DNA of 64,000 nt from Sphingomonas sp. LR60 (GCF_036855935.1 NZ_JASPFK010000001.1:2296501-2360500); one strand, 5' to 3'; numbered from the stretch's first letter, positions 1 to 8,421 are shown. The notes: generated from the sequence alone by a model not told the origin. Program-made: numbers and translations.

Positions 1-215
1 AACTTTTGGCCCGACCATCAACTCATCAATTATTTATTAACGAAGCGTCCGACAGCTTACGACTGTCGCATTCGTCGGTGGCTTATCGGCAACAGCGCAT
101 GGCCGTTGTACCATATGTATCGGAGCGGGATGAGATTTAACTGGACTTGCGGACCGAGCACGGGTCAGAAGCGTTTCATCCCCATTGCACTATTTGACGG
201 GATTCGGCGGAACCG
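1..215. other. 5' flank, no gene seen
   Basis: I see no credible coding frame here. The stretch is noticeably more AT-rich at its left end than the rest of the window. It precedes the PEPxxWA-CTERM gene and presumably holds that gene's promoter, but I cannot pick out convincing -35 and -10 boxes. Confidence 0.4.
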
Positions 216-875
216 ATGAAGAACTGGCGCCCACTTATCACCTCGCTTTCCCGCGCCGCGATGGTTCGTGCGGCGATGGCGGCGGGCGTCGGCGCGTCGG
301 CGATCGGGGGCTATGCAGCGCTCGGCGTCATCGGCGGGACGGTGCCTTTTGCCGAGGCGATGAACCTGTCGACCGCGCTGGCGGTATTGCCCGACCCGCT
401 CTCGATCCTGACCGCACGCTCGCCTGGCGAACGCGGCCATGGTGCGATGTTCAATACAAAGCAGACGAAGCGCCCGCGCCAGCTGGCCAGCACGCCGCCA
501 CGCGGGCCGCGTGGTCCGAGCGAGCGGGTGTTGAGCAACGTGCGTGAGCGTGAGCCAGCCGGGATCGTTCCCGCCGGCGATTTGCCGATCGCGCCTGACA
601 ATTTCGTGCCCGATCTCGCCTCGACAACGCCCAACACCTTGGGTCCGCTCGGGCCGGGCGGCAGCAATCCGTTCGGTCCGACACCCGTCGTGCCGGGTGG
701 TCCCGGCGGCGGCATCCCAGGCGTGCCCGGTCCGACCCCGACACCGACGCCAACCCCGATAAATCCTGGGCCCGTCGTTCCAGAACCTGCGACCTGGGCA
801 TTGATGACGTTGGGCTTCGCGGTTACGGGCTTTGCGGTGCGCCGTAGCAAGCGGACTCGCGCCCGCGCGGCATGA
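216..875 (+). CDS. PEPxxWA-CTERM sorting domain-containing protein
   Basis: Probably exported envelope protein of 219 residues. The N-terminal 50 residues are Ala/Gly-rich and hydrophobic, like a signal region. The middle (residues 85-185) is disordered and rich in Pro, Gly and Thr, ending in a Pro-Thr repeat. The C-terminus has the tripartite sorting signal: PEPATWA at 189-195, a short hydrophobic helix, then a basic tail (RRSKRTR). This PEPxxWA variant is typical of sphingomonads, where such proteins are thought to be handled by an exosortase and attached to or secreted with exopolysaccharide. The stop overlaps the start of the L,D-transpeptidase by 4 nt, so the two are probably co-translated. 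The passenger's function is unknown. Confidence 0.85.
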   Translation: MKNWRPLITSLSRAAMVRAAMAAGVGASAIGGYAALGVIGGTVPFAEAMNLSTALAVLPDPLSILTARSPGERGHGAMFNTKQTKRPRQLASTPPRGPRGPSERVLSNVREREPAGIVPAGDLPIAPDNFVPDLASTTPNTLGPLGPGGSNPFGPTPVVPGGPGGGIPGVPGPTPTPTPTPINPGPVVPEPATWALMTLGFAVTGFAVRRSKRTRARAA

Positions 876-1465
876 TCGCTCGTCTGATTGGCGCGGCGAT
901 CGTATCGCTGGCGTCCGCGGCAGCGGCCGCGCCGCCAGCGACTGCCACGACCACCGCCACCACGATCGGTAGCTATGGCGCGCGCTTCCGCTATCCGGCG
1001 GGGCGTGAAGGCGCGTTGCCGATGACCGGTGACCAGCGCTTGCGGGTGCGAAGCCTGCTCGTGATCCGCAAGCCGATGCGGTTTGGCGATTACGTCTGGA
1101 ACGACATCGGCGTGCCCGCGACCGGTCCGATCCGCGTACGGGTCGATCTATCACGCCAGACCATCTCGGTGTTCCGCAACGGGCATGAGATCGGCACCGC
1201 GGTGATCCTCTACGGCACCGATCACAAGCCGACCCCAACCGGCACGTTCCCGATCCTGATGCGCGCGCGACAGCATCAATCCTCGCTGTACGATGCGGAG
1301 ATGCCGTACATGCTGCGGCTCACCAACGACGGGGTCGCGATCCACGCAAGCTCGGTACGCCGCGGCTCGGCGACCCACGGCTGCATCGGCGTGCCGCTGT
1401 CGTTCGCGCAATTGCTGTTCGATCAGGTGGCGCGCGGCGATCTGGTCACGATCGTCGGCGCGTAA
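872..1465 (+). CDS. L,D-transpeptidase family protein (YkuD domain)
   Basis: Periplasmic peptidoglycan cross-linking or protein-anchoring enzyme of 197 residues. An N-terminal signal peptide (hydrophobic residues 4-20) is followed by a YkuD domain at about 85-195. The active-site signature is clear: His158 in AIHAS, then SATHGC with catalytic Cys171. The start ATG overlaps the preceding stop as ATGA, implying translational coupling to the PEPxxWA-CTERM gene. In the family, Cys forms an acyl-enzyme with the tetrapeptide stem and makes 3-3 cross-links or attaches envelope proteins. The substrate here is not evident, but the coupling suggests a joint envelope role. Confidence 0.9.
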   Translation: MIARLIGAAIVSLASAAAAAPPATATTTATTIGSYGARFRYPAGREGALPMTGDQRLRVRSLLVIRKPMRFGDYVWNDIGVPATGPIRVRVDLSRQTISVFRNGHEIGTAVILYGTDHKPTPTGTFPILMRARQHQSSLYDAEMPYMLRLTNDGVAIHASSVRRGSATHGCIGVPLSFAQLLFDQVARGDLVTIVGA

Positions 1466-1606
1466 GATTCTGAAGTTGGGCACGGTCGGCAAAGTTAACG
1501 ATTGGCGCCGGTCAGACATGAAGACGCGCTAACCAGATTCCCTAACCGACGGTAAGGACCGCCCGCCGTAATTTCTCCTGGTCATCAGGAAGAGGTTACC
1601 CGGCCG

Positions 1607-2137
1607 ATGCCGCGTTCCACCCCACGTCGCCGTCCATTGCTCGTGTCCCTCGCTGCGTTGCTGTGCGCACCGTTCGTCACTGGCGCGACGACCTATTCGA
1701 ACACCTTCGACGCCCGCGTGCTGGCCACCCATAATGCGGAGCGCGCGGCGCTCGGCATCCCGCCGCTGCGCTGGAATCCGGAACTGGTCGAGTCGGCACA
1801 TGCATGGGGGCGGTATCTGGCAACGACCGGTCGCTTCGAACATGCGCCCGAACGCCACATGGACCCGGAAGGCGAGAATCTGTGGGCGGGCACGCGCGGC
1901 TATTACTCGCCCGAAGCGATGATCGACGGCTGGGTGCGCGAAAAGCGCTACTTCAAGCCTGGCGCGTTCCCGAACAACAGCACCACCGGGCGTGTCGGTG
2001 ACGTCGGCCATTATACGCAATTGATGTGGCGCGATACGGTCGAGGTCGGCTGCGCGCTGTCGCGCGGCCGGGATGAGGATGTGCTGGTCTGCCGCTACAA
2101 GAACGCAGGCAATTATCGCGGCGAGCGACCGTTCTAG
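1607..2137 (+). CDS. CAP (SCP/PR-1-like) domain secreted protein
   Basis: Secreted protein of 176 residues with an N-terminal signal peptide (basic residues 1-9, hydrophobic 11-26). The CAP fold motifs are in order: HNAER at 42-46, FEHA at 77-80, GENLWAG at 89-95, GHYTQLMW at 134-141 and a Cys-containing C-terminal motif near 161-172. A purine-rich Shine-Dalgarno (AGGAAGAGG) precedes the ATG. Bacterial CAP proteins are extracellular, often of unknown role, with proposed lipid-binding or protease-like activity. It lies 140 nt after the L,D-transpeptidase on the same strand and may belong to the same envelope cluster. Confidence 0.87.
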   Translation: MPRSTPRRRPLLVSLAALLCAPFVTGATTYSNTFDARVLATHNAERAALGIPPLRWNPELVESAHAWGRYLATTGRFEHAPERHMDPEGENLWAGTRGYYSPEAMIDGWVREKRYFKPGAFPNNSTTGRVGDVGHYTQLMWRDTVEVGCALSRGRDEDVLVCRYKNAGNYRGERPF

Positions 2138-2565
2138 ATCGGGGACGCGCTCGCATCCACGTAGACGAGGCGCGAGGGTGTCCGGCGCCGCAGCGCACAG
2201 CTTTCCGTCCCTAAGCCGATCATGGTCGGTCAAGTCGCCCGCTTTCAGCGACCATATCGTTACATCGCCGATCTGGTATCGGCCCGAAGATCGACCACAA
2301 TAGATTGCGGTCCACCGGGGCCTCATGTACGCTTGGCACACAGCGTGACTCGCTGCCGATAAGGCGCGATCGCGATGGCGATCAGCTCCGTTAACGGGCT
2401 GGTCGCGCGATAGCGGCGCGACTCGCGGGCCGCTGCGGGCGGCAGAGCGACGGGGTGTGGATGCGCGGCGAACGGCCTCTACGACACGCAACGACCCCGG
2501 CGCGCCCTTCGGCGGCCGGGGCCATCGTACACTGCCGGGCGATCGTCGCCGCCGCGGCGCGGTAT
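2138..2565. other. Gene-poor spacer
   Basis: No coding frame with recognisable protein features is visible on either strand. The right part contains one strong GC hairpin (about 2495-2521), downstream of the DUF2171 gene on the minus strand. The rest shows no repeat of the families seen elsewhere in the window. Confidence 0.5.
2495..2521 (-). terminator. Hairpin downstream of DUF2171 gene
   Basis: The sequence folds as CCCCGG - inner stem - CTTC loop - CCGGGG. It lies about 45 nt beyond the stop of the DUF2171 gene on the minus strand. There is no T-run after it, so it may be an mRNA 3' end stabiliser rather than a true intrinsic terminator. Confidence 0.35.
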
Positions 2566-2817
2566 TTACTCGTCTTCTTCGAACAGGTCCTGCACGTTCT
2601 GGCCGGTCGCCGACAGATGCACCGTGTCACCCTCGACCGAAGCGACAAGCCCGATCGGCAGGTAATGGTGCTTCGCGCCCTGCCCGTCCTGCGTGGACGG
2701 CGAGTCGTTCTTGGTCAGCTTGATACGATCACCGTCGACGTGATCGACCGTTCCGACATGCACACCGTCTGCGCCAAGCACTTCGGCATGTTCCTTGATC
2801 TGGCTGACATCGACCAT
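2566..2817 (-). CDS. DUF2171 domain-containing protein
   Basis: Cytoplasmic protein of 83 residues matching the DUF2171 pattern: MVDVSQIKEHAEVLGADG, a GTVDHVDGD turn, an acidic/polar middle, then a second beta-rich half. These small beta-barrel (PRC-barrel-like) proteins are common in sphingomonads and rhizobia. No biochemical role is established. A strong AGGAG precedes the ATG. It diverges from the small membrane protein at 2874, with 56 nt between starts. Confidence 0.85.
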   Translation of the reverse strand: MVDVSQIKEHAEVLGADGVHVGTVDHVDGDRIKLTKNDSPSTQDGQGAKHHYLPIGLVASVEGDTVHLSATGQNVQDLFEEDE

Positions 2818-2873
2818 CGCGCTTCTCCTTGGTTGGGTTCGGGCGGCAAACGCGCCGCATCGGCTTTGGTCGC

Positions 2874-3086
2874 ATGATCGAAACGCTGCCGCTGCAATCC
2901 ACGATCATGTTCGTGGTCGCCGCCGTCTTCCTGCTGGCCGGCGCGTGGCTGTTGATCCAGTTGCGCCACCCGCAGGGGCCGGCGCGCGTCTATGTCTATC
3001 GCATGGCCGGGATCATGGCCTTGGCGGGAGGCAGCGTGCTGGCGATATCGGCCTGGTCGATGTGGCAGTGGAGCCTCAACGCCTGA
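2874..3086 (+). CDS. Small two-helix membrane protein, unknown function
   Basis: Predicted 70-residue inner-membrane protein starting MIETLPLQST. Two hydrophobic segments (about residues 8-26 and 42-64) are separated by a short basic loop with RHPQGPARVY. I chose the internal ATG because it places the first helix near the N-terminus; a longer reading to 2829 would add a charged leader. It lies 53 nt upstream of nrdB on the same strand. I do not recognise the family. Confidence 0.65.
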   Translation: MIETLPLQSTIMFVVAAVFLLAGAWLLIQLRHPQGPARVYVYRMAGIMALAGGSVLAISAWSMWQWSLNA

Positions 3087-3139
3087 TCCTGTTCGTTCGT
3101 GAATTTGTCTTTCGTGAATATCTCTAATCGGAGCAAACC

Positions 3140-4198
3140 ATGCCGCTTCTTCAGGCATCCAAGCAGTACAAGCCCTTCGAATACCCGTGGGCATTCGAAT
3201 ATTGGAAGCGGCAGCAGCAGTTGCACTGGCTGCCGGAGGAAGTTCCGCTCGGCGAGGACTGCCGCGACTGGGCGCAGAAACTCACCGATCACGAGCGCAA
3301 CCTGCTGACGCAGATCTTCCGCTTCTTTACGCAGGCCGACGTCGAGGTGCAGGACTGCTACCACGAGAAGTATGGCCGCGTCTTCAAGCCAACCGAAGTC
3401 AAGATGATGCTGACCGCGTTCAGCAACATGGAGACCGTGCACATCGCGGCCTATTCGCATCTGCTCGACACCATCGGGATGCCGGAGAGCGAATATGGCG
3501 CATTCCTCGAATATGCCGAGCTGAAGGAGAAGCATGATTACATGCAGAACTTCGGCGTCGACAGCGACGAGGACATCGCGCGGACGCTGGCGATGTTCGG
3601 CGGCTTCACCGAGGGCGTGCAGCTGTTCGCCAGCTTCGCGATGTTGATGAACTTCCCGCGCTTCAACAAGATGAAGGGCATGGGGCAGATCGTGACCTGG
3701 TCGGTGCGCGACGAGAGCCTGCATTGCGAGGGTATCATCAAGATGTTCCACACCTTCTGCGCGGAACGGCAGTGCCTGACCAAGGCAGTGAAGGACGATA
3801 TCGCCGACGTTTGCCAGACGACGATCCGGCTGGAGGACAATTTCATCGACCTCGCCTTCGAGATGGGGCCGGTGAACGGGATGACCGCCAAGGACATCAA
3901 GAAGTATATCCGCTACATCGCCGACTGGCGGATGGGGCAATTGGGGCTGAAGCCGATCTACATGATCGACGAGCACCCGATCCCGTGGCTGATCCCGCTG
4001 CTGAACGGCGTCGAGCATGCGAACTTCTTCGAGGCGCGCGCGACCGAATATTCCAAGGCCGCGACGCGCGGGCAGTGGAACGACGTGTGGGACAGCTTCG
4101 ACAAGCGCCAGAAGGCGAAGGTCGTCACCGCAGCGGCGAATGAAGATCCGACCGAGATGGGCGACATGTTCTCGCGCGCCGGGGTGGCCGCGGAGTAA
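3140..4198 (+). CDS. nrdB: Ribonucleoside-diphosphate reductase subunit beta (class Ia, NrdB/R2)
   Basis: Small subunit of class I ribonucleotide reductase, 352 residues. It houses the di-iron centre and tyrosyl radical used by NrdA to make deoxynucleotides. Visible ligands include D67 or E69 in QADVEVQ, E98 and H101 in METVHIAAY, E158 in GFTEGVQ, and E192 and H195 in RDESLH. Tyr105, four residues after H101, is the expected radical tyrosine. A CGGAG Shine-Dalgarno lies upstream. No nrdA lies in the upstream 3 kb, and the gene is followed by a clear terminator, so it is not in the usual nrdA-nrdB order here. Confidence 0.95.
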   Translation: MPLLQASKQYKPFEYPWAFEYWKRQQQLHWLPEEVPLGEDCRDWAQKLTDHERNLLTQIFRFFTQADVEVQDCYHEKYGRVFKPTEVKMMLTAFSNMETVHIAAYSHLLDTIGMPESEYGAFLEYAELKEKHDYMQNFGVDSDEDIARTLAMFGGFTEGVQLFASFAMLMNFPRFNKMKGMGQIVTWSVRDESLHCEGIIKMFHTFCAERQCLTKAVKDDIADVCQTTIRLEDNFIDLAFEMGPVNGMTAKDIKKYIRYIADWRMGQLGLKPIYMIDEHPIPWLIPLLNGVEHANFFEARATEYSKAATRGQWNDVWDSFDKRQKAKVVTAAANEDPTEMGDMFSRAGVAAE

Positions 4199-4223
4199 TC
4201 GCGAGAGCATCTGCGATCAGTGG

Positions 4224-4262
4224 AAGGGCCGTGACGTGGTGACACGTCGCGGCCCTTTCTTT
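4224..4262 (+). terminator. Intrinsic terminator after nrdB
   Basis: A 15-bp near-perfect stem (AAGGGCCGTGACGTG pairing with CACGTCGCGGCCCTT, loop GTGA) is followed by TTTCTTT. It starts 26 nt after the nrdB stop, so nrdB transcription very probably ends here. Confidence 0.85.
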
Positions 4263-4381
4263 GCGTGGTGAAAGCGTTTTCGCACACGCCCACAAGATCA
4301 GCGGCGCTGGGCACGCAGTCGTGACGCGCCTCGATTGACGTTAGAAGGCGCAGTGGGGAATGCACACAAACAACGCGCACG

Positions 4382-4409
4382 AAAAAGGGGCAGCTTTCGC
4401 TGCCCCTTT
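4382..4409 (-). terminator. Bidirectional terminator downstream of tRNA-Arg
   Basis: Hairpin with stem AAAGGGGCAG / CTGCCCCTTT and a short CTTTCG loop. On the minus strand the stem is followed by a run of T, fitting a terminator for the tRNA-Arg gene, which ends at 4441. On the plus strand the tail is TTTGTTT. Confidence 0.8.
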
Positions 4410-4440
4410 GTTTCCACTCCCTTTCCTCCTTCGAGGAAAG

Positions 4441-4517
4441 TGGTGCGCCCGGAACGATTCGAACGTCCGACCCTCAGATTCGTAGTCTGATGCTCTATCC
4501 AGCTGAGCTACGGGCGC
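4441..4517 (-). tRNA. tRNA-Arg (anticodon ACG)
   Basis: Read on the minus strand, the 77-nt sequence starts GCGCCCGTAGCTCAGCTGGA and ends with encoded CCA. The acceptor stem GCGCCCG pairs with CGGGCGC. The anticodon loop is CTACGAA, so the anticodon is ACG, whose first A is normally deaminated to inosine by TadA, also encoded in this window at 18333. The T-loop GTTCGAATC is canonical. Confidence 0.96.
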
Positions 4518-4598
4518 CCTGTGGAGCGGCGCTGTTACGCGGCGAATCGGATGCGCGCAAGGGCATTGCGCCACTTTTTTACGCCTCTAGGCAAAAAT

Positions 4599-5099
4599 AT
4601 GCTCCGCGCTCTCGCCCCGCTCGCCTTGCTCGCACTCCTCGCCGGCTGTGCGAGCGATCCGACCGTATATCCGTCACTCGCCCCCCGCCCGGTCGAGAAG
4701 TTCGGCTTCGCGGAGCCGGCGTCTCCGCCACCCGCCCCCGCCAAGCAAGACCCTGCGCTGGATAGGGAATTGGCGGCGCTCACCGCGAAGGGCAGCACCG
4801 CCGCGCAGGATTTCGATCGGGCCGCGACGCGGGCGGAGACGCTCGCGCGGGCGGCGCGAGGGGCGAAGGTCGGGAGCGACGCGTGGATCGCGGCGCAGAC
4901 GGCGATCGCGGATCTGGATGCGCTCCGGTCGAGCTACGGCGATACGGTCGGGGCGCTCGACGACCTCGCCAGCAAGCGAGCGGCGGCACTGCAACCGGCG
5001 TATCCGGCGCTGGAACAGGCACTTACCACCGCCCGCGCGACCGCGAAGGCGCAGACCGCACGGATCGACGCGCTCGCAGGTTCGCTGCCGGGCGCTTAG
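4599..5099 (+). CDS. Putative lipoprotein with helical domain
   Basis: Predicted 166-residue lipoprotein. The ATG at 4599 gives a short signal peptide ending in lipobox LLAGC (Cys at about 17). A Pro-rich linker (SPPPAPAKQDP) follows, then a long Ala/Arg/Asp-rich helical stretch to the C-terminus, probably coiled coil. An upstream in-frame ATG at 4521 would bury the signal peptide and is less likely. The stop overlaps that of the convergent spermidine-synthase-like gene by 4 nt. I recognise no specific family. Confidence 0.72.
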   Translation: MLRALAPLALLALLAGCASDPTVYPSLAPRPVEKFGFAEPASPPPAPAKQDPALDRELAALTAKGSTAAQDFDRAATRAETLARAARGAKVGSDAWIAAQTAIADLDALRSSYGDTVGALDDLASKRAAALQPAYPALEQALTTARATAKAQTARIDALAGSLPGA

Positions 5100-7273
5100 A
5101 AGGTCAGGAGCGGCAGGATGCTGGCATATTCGTCGGTCCAGGGCGCAAACCCCGGACGACGAGCCAGATTTTTCCAGTCACCCTCGTCGCCCGTCACCAG
5201 CGCGAGCGTCCACGGGTCCCGGGTCATAACCACCCAGGAAGACGGCGTCTCTTCCTCCTGAAGCAGCGAAGGGCGGTGGTCGAGGATCAGCGCCTGCCAT
5301 CCGCCGGCGCGCGCGGCGGCGGCGACGACCGGGCGAAGATTGACGAAACGGTTCGAGATATGGACCGCCAAAACGCCGTGCCGTGACAAAACGCGGGAAT
5401 ATACGGCAAAAGCTTCGCGGGTCAGGAGATGCATGGGAACGGCATCTGACGAGAAAGCGTCGAGCGCCAGCACGTCAAGGCTCGCAGGGGACTCGCGCTC
5501 GAGCGATAATCGCGCGTCACCAAGCACCATCGTCGCCTCCGGTGCGCAATCCGCGACGAAGGTGAAGCGTCGGGTGCGCGTCAGTGCCACCATTGCCGGA
5601 TCGATCTCGTAGAAGCGCCACCGCTGGCCCGGCTGCGCATAGCAGGCGAGCGTCCCGGTCCCGAGCCCGACCACCCCGATCCGCGCCTCCGGCCCGAACA
5701 GGGCCGGCGCGGCGCGCATCACACGACCGACGCCCGAGTCGGGGGTGTAATAGGTCGTCGGCATACGCGCACGCGCCGGCGTCCCGGTCAGTTGCACGCC
5801 GTGCAGGGTCGTTCCGTGGATCAAGGTGCGGCGGCGCGACTCGTCGGCGACGGTGTAGACGCCGAAATAGCTGCGCACCCGTGCGCCGGGCTCAAGCGAG
5901 AGCGACAGCGAACGGACGCCGCCGAACAGCAGCAGCCCGCTGGTCAGCACCAGCAGATACGGGATGCGGGCGCCGAGCGACACCAGCCCGCCGAGCGCCA
6001 CCAACGTGAAGATCACACCCGGGTGCCGCACCTCGCGAAAGCCGGTCGGATCGCGCGACAGCACCAGCAGCGCGAGACAGAGCGCGCCGACGATCAGCGT
6101 CGCCCCCGCGACCGTCATGCCGCGGCGATGCCAGAACGCCCGCAAGGCGGGAGTCAGATAGGTCTGCGGCACCAAGGCGCCCGCGGCGACGATCAGTAGC
6201 GGATATTCCCACGTCCAATCGAACAGCGTCGGCGCGATCAGCCCGGCGAACACCCCGCCCAGCGCGCCGCCGAACGACATGGCGAGATAGAAGCCGGTCA
6301 GCCGCGCCGGCTCAGGCCGCAGGCGATAGAGCTGCGTGTGGAGCGCGACCGAGATCATGAACAGCAGGATCAACGCGGTGATCGCGCTGAACGTCGCGCG
6401 CTCCGCAAAGCCGCCCATCAACACACCGCCGAACAGCACGATCGTCACCGGCGCGCTGCTCGTCAGCAGATCGGCGATTCCGCGCCGCGCGGCGAAGGCG
6501 ATCGAGAAGCTGAGCAGATACAGCGACAGCGGGATGACCCAGAGCAGCGGCATCGCGACCAGATCGGTACTGACGAACGTGCTGGTCGCCAGCATCATTC
6601 CCGACGGCACGAATCCGAGCGCGATCCAGCGTGCCACGCGGCGACGGCCGGGCGCGGGCTGCAACGCCTGTGCTCGCGCCGGCTCCCGCCCCGCGGGCAG
6701 CAATCGTGCGCAGGCGGCAACGAGCAGGATCAGCAGCAGATAGCCCGCGCTCCACAGCCAGCGCTGCCGCGAGACGCTGAGCAAGGGCTCGACGAGCAGC
6801 GGGAAGGCGAGCAGCCCGGCGAAGCTGCCGAAGTTCGAGGCGGCATAGAGCGCATAGGGATCAGTGTCGGGGCGGGCGCTGGCGAACCAGCGCTGCATCA
6901 GCGGCGCCTGCGCCGACACCGCGAAGAACAATGGCCCGATCGAGACGACGAACAGATACGGCACCCACAAGGCCGGCTCGGCCCCGGCAGGGAGCACGCG
7001 GTCGCTGAGCCCGATCGGCAGGAACGCGCAGGCGGCGAGCAGCACCAGCAGGTGGACGATGCCCTGCCGTCGCGGCGCGATCCGCCCGAGCAGGTGCGCA
7101 TAGCCATAGCCGCCCAGCAGCAGCGCCTGGTAGACGAGCATCGCCGAGTTCCAGACGGCGGGCGCGCCGCCGAGCCGCGGCAAGGCGATCCGCGCGATCA
7201 TCGGCTGGACGAGGAACAGCAGGAACGATCCGGTCAGGATCGTGACGACGAACAGCCACCGTCCGCGCGCCAT
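5096..7273 (-). CDS. Fused membrane / spermidine synthase-like protein
   Basis: Protein of about 725 residues. The N-terminal two-thirds has many hydrophobic helices (to about residue 450). The C-terminus is a class I methyltransferase/spermidine-synthase fold with GLGTGTLA near residue 530, then YEIDP, GDAR and LDAFSSDAVP. The active-site region departs from true SpeE, so polyamine synthesis cannot be assumed; such fusions are usually annotated as fused MFS/spermidine synthase of unknown substrate. The ATG at 7273 has GGGTGA seven bases upstream; an alternative ATG at 7288 overlaps the GNAT stop. It follows the GNAT gene closely on the minus strand. Confidence 0.82.
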   Translation of the reverse strand: MARGRWLFVVTILTGSFLLFLVQPMIARIALPRLGGAPAVWNSAMLVYQALLLGGYGYAHLLGRIAPRRQGIVHLLVLLAACAFLPIGLSDRVLPAGAEPALWVPYLFVVSIGPLFFAVSAQAPLMQRWFASARPDTDPYALYAASNFGSFAGLLAFPLLVEPLLSVSRQRWLWSAGYLLLILLVAACARLLPAGREPARAQALQPAPGRRRVARWIALGFVPSGMMLATSTFVSTDLVAMPLLWVIPLSLYLLSFSIAFAARRGIADLLTSSAPVTIVLFGGVLMGGFAERATFSAITALILLFMISVALHTQLYRLRPEPARLTGFYLAMSFGGALGGVFAGLIAPTLFDWTWEYPLLIVAAGALVPQTYLTPALRAFWHRRGMTVAGATLIVGALCLALLVLSRDPTGFREVRHPGVIFTLVALGGLVSLGARIPYLLVLTSGLLLFGGVRSLSLSLEPGARVRSYFGVYTVADESRRRTLIHGTTLHGVQLTGTPARARMPTTYYTPDSGVGRVMRAAPALFGPEARIGVVGLGTGTLACYAQPGQRWRFYEIDPAMVALTRTRRFTFVADCAPEATMVLGDARLSLERESPASLDVLALDAFSSDAVPMHLLTREAFAVYSRVLSRHGVLAVHISNRFVNLRPVVAAAARAGGWQALILDHRPSLLQEEETPSSWVVMTRDPWTLALVTGDEGDWKNLARRPGFAPWTDEYASILPLLTF

Positions 7274-7280
7274 AGCGGCG

Positions 7281-7817
7281 TCACCCATTAAGCGGGCGGT
7301 CGATGCGGTAGAGAATATGGCGGCGCAAGGGACTGTCCGGAGCAAGATCGGGATGGTCGAAGTCGCCACCCTCAACGCGCGTCATACCCAGCCGCTCCAT
7401 CAATCCCCAACCTCGCCGGTTGGCGGGAACGGTGGTCGCGAAGACCGCGTCGGTTTGGCGTTCCCATTCCGCAGCAAGTACCGCGCGCGCCGCTTCGCTC
7501 GCCAGCCCCTGCCCCCATGCAGCGCGCGCCAGCCGCCAGCCGATCTCGGGCAGGCCAGCGATCGGGCTGCCTATCGGGCCGGGCTCGACGCCGCAGAAGC
7601 CGATGAATGCGCCATCCTTTTGTCGCTCCACTGCCCACAGGCAGCGCCCGAAGGTTCGTGCGGTCTCGTTCTCTTCGCGCATCATGGCCCGCGCACTGGC
7701 TCTGGTCGTCGGCGGTCCGAGGTAGCGCATCACCTCGGCGTCCTGCCCCATGGCGTGGAACGGCGCGACATCCTCCTCGCGCCACGCGCGCAGGATCAGG
7801 CGTTCGGTGACGATCAT
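7281..7817 (-). CDS. GNAT family N-acetyltransferase (RimJ/RimL-like)
   Basis: Acetyl-CoA-dependent acetyltransferase of 178 residues. It opens MIVTERLILRAWREED, typical of the Acetyltransf_3 (RimJ/RimL) group. The central PEIGWRLARAAWGQGLASEA carries the acetyl-CoA-binding Q/R-x-x-G-x-G/A region, and a PANRRGWGLMERLGM segment lies near the C-terminus. I chose the internal ATG at 7817 because the family starts here; the frame extends to 7862. It is a divergent paralogue of the gene at 8422 and of the remnant between them. Substrate unknown. Confidence 0.85.
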   Translation of the reverse strand: MIVTERLILRAWREEDVAPFHAMGQDAEVMRYLGPPTTRASARAMMREENETARTFGRCLWAVERQKDGAFIGFCGVEPGPIGSPIAGLPEIGWRLARAAWGQGLASEAARAVLAAEWERQTDAVFATTVPANRRGWGLMERLGMTRVEGGDFDHPDLAPDSPLRRHILYRIDRPLNG

Positions 7818-7878
7818 GGATGGTCGATCCGATGCTTCACGGTGTTTAGACCAAGATGACATAGAGCCGACCCGTGTT

Positions 7879-7955
7879 CGTCATTGCGAGCACGGCGAAG
7901 CAATCCAGAGCCGTACCAGGACGCCTTGGATTGCTTCGCTGCGCTCGCAATGACG
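7879..7955. repeat. Palindromic intergenic repeat, family R1 copy 1
   Basis: A 77-bp imperfect inverted repeat. The left arm begins CGTCATTGCGAGC and runs to GCAATCCAG; the right arm GGATTGCTTCGC runs to GCTCGCAATGACG. Further copies lie at 16081-16157 and 41045-41121, with a compact version at 33081-33121. When translated it gives the spurious CERSEAIQ peptide often mis-annotated in genomes. Confidence 0.9.
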
Positions 7956-8110
7956 GCTTCGGTTCGACATGATGCCATCGCGCCCCAGCAGCGTCGGATC
8001 GAGCAAGGGCGCCGGGTGGAGATAGTCCATGTCAGGCTCATGCTGCATCCACAGTCGGTTCATCAATGCCCGGTTGGCGGCGTTGCGGTGCTCGATAATG
8101 ACCTGCCCTC
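7956..8110 (-). pseudogene. GNAT acetyltransferase remnant (C-terminal fragment)
   Basis: Read on the minus strand this gives VIIEHRNAANRALMNRL followed by WMQHEPDMDYLHP, clearly homologous to the C-terminal part of the intact GNAT at 8422 (ITGRRNVASQRVMDRLGM, then RHVPDMDFLHP). No N-terminal half, start codon or acetyl-CoA site is present upstream, and the left side runs straight into the R1 repeat. It is a decayed middle copy of a tandem GNAT array. Confidence 0.75.
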
Positions 8111-8205
8111 GCTTGTTAGACCGGACCCTCCGAAAAGCTCAGGATAGCCTTGATCACGGATCCCGCTTCTAGAGTTTGATCCACCCAGCTTGAACAGTTT
8201 CTCAT

Positions 8206-8312
8206 CGTCACCCCGGCGAAGGCCGGGGCCCAGTTGAGAAGGTCGACGTAATTAGGCGCAAGCTACATCATCAGTGTCCCCCAACTGGGCCCCGGCCTTC
8301 GCCGGGGTGACG
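8206..8312. repeat. Palindromic intergenic repeat, family R2 copy 1
   Basis: A 107-bp inverted repeat. The left arm CGTCACCCCGGCGAAGGCC continues to CCCAGTTG; the right arm CAACTGGGCCCCGG continues to CCGGGGTGACG. Related copies are at 15918-16024 and, diverged, at 49775-49870. Each arm is itself a hairpin, as in BIME-type elements. Confidence 0.9.
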
Positions 8313-8421
8313 CTTCAGCTTGAATGGATCATCCTCTAGCGCGATCGCCAAGAAGTAGCGGGGCCCCGGATCAAGTCCGGGCCGACGGAGGCAGATTATC
8401 GATCGAGGAGGGTGGTGGCGA

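Noticed and set aside
165..1238. 357-codon minus-strand frame over the PEPxxWA-CTERM and L,D-transpeptidase genes
   Set aside because: Overlaps two well-supported genes with domain motifs and is itself Arg/Ser-rich without motifs.
7750..8147. Small frames giving HCERSEAIQ-type peptides
   Set aside because: These are translations of the R1 palindrome, a well-known source of false small proteins. The same peptide appears at 16081 and 41045.
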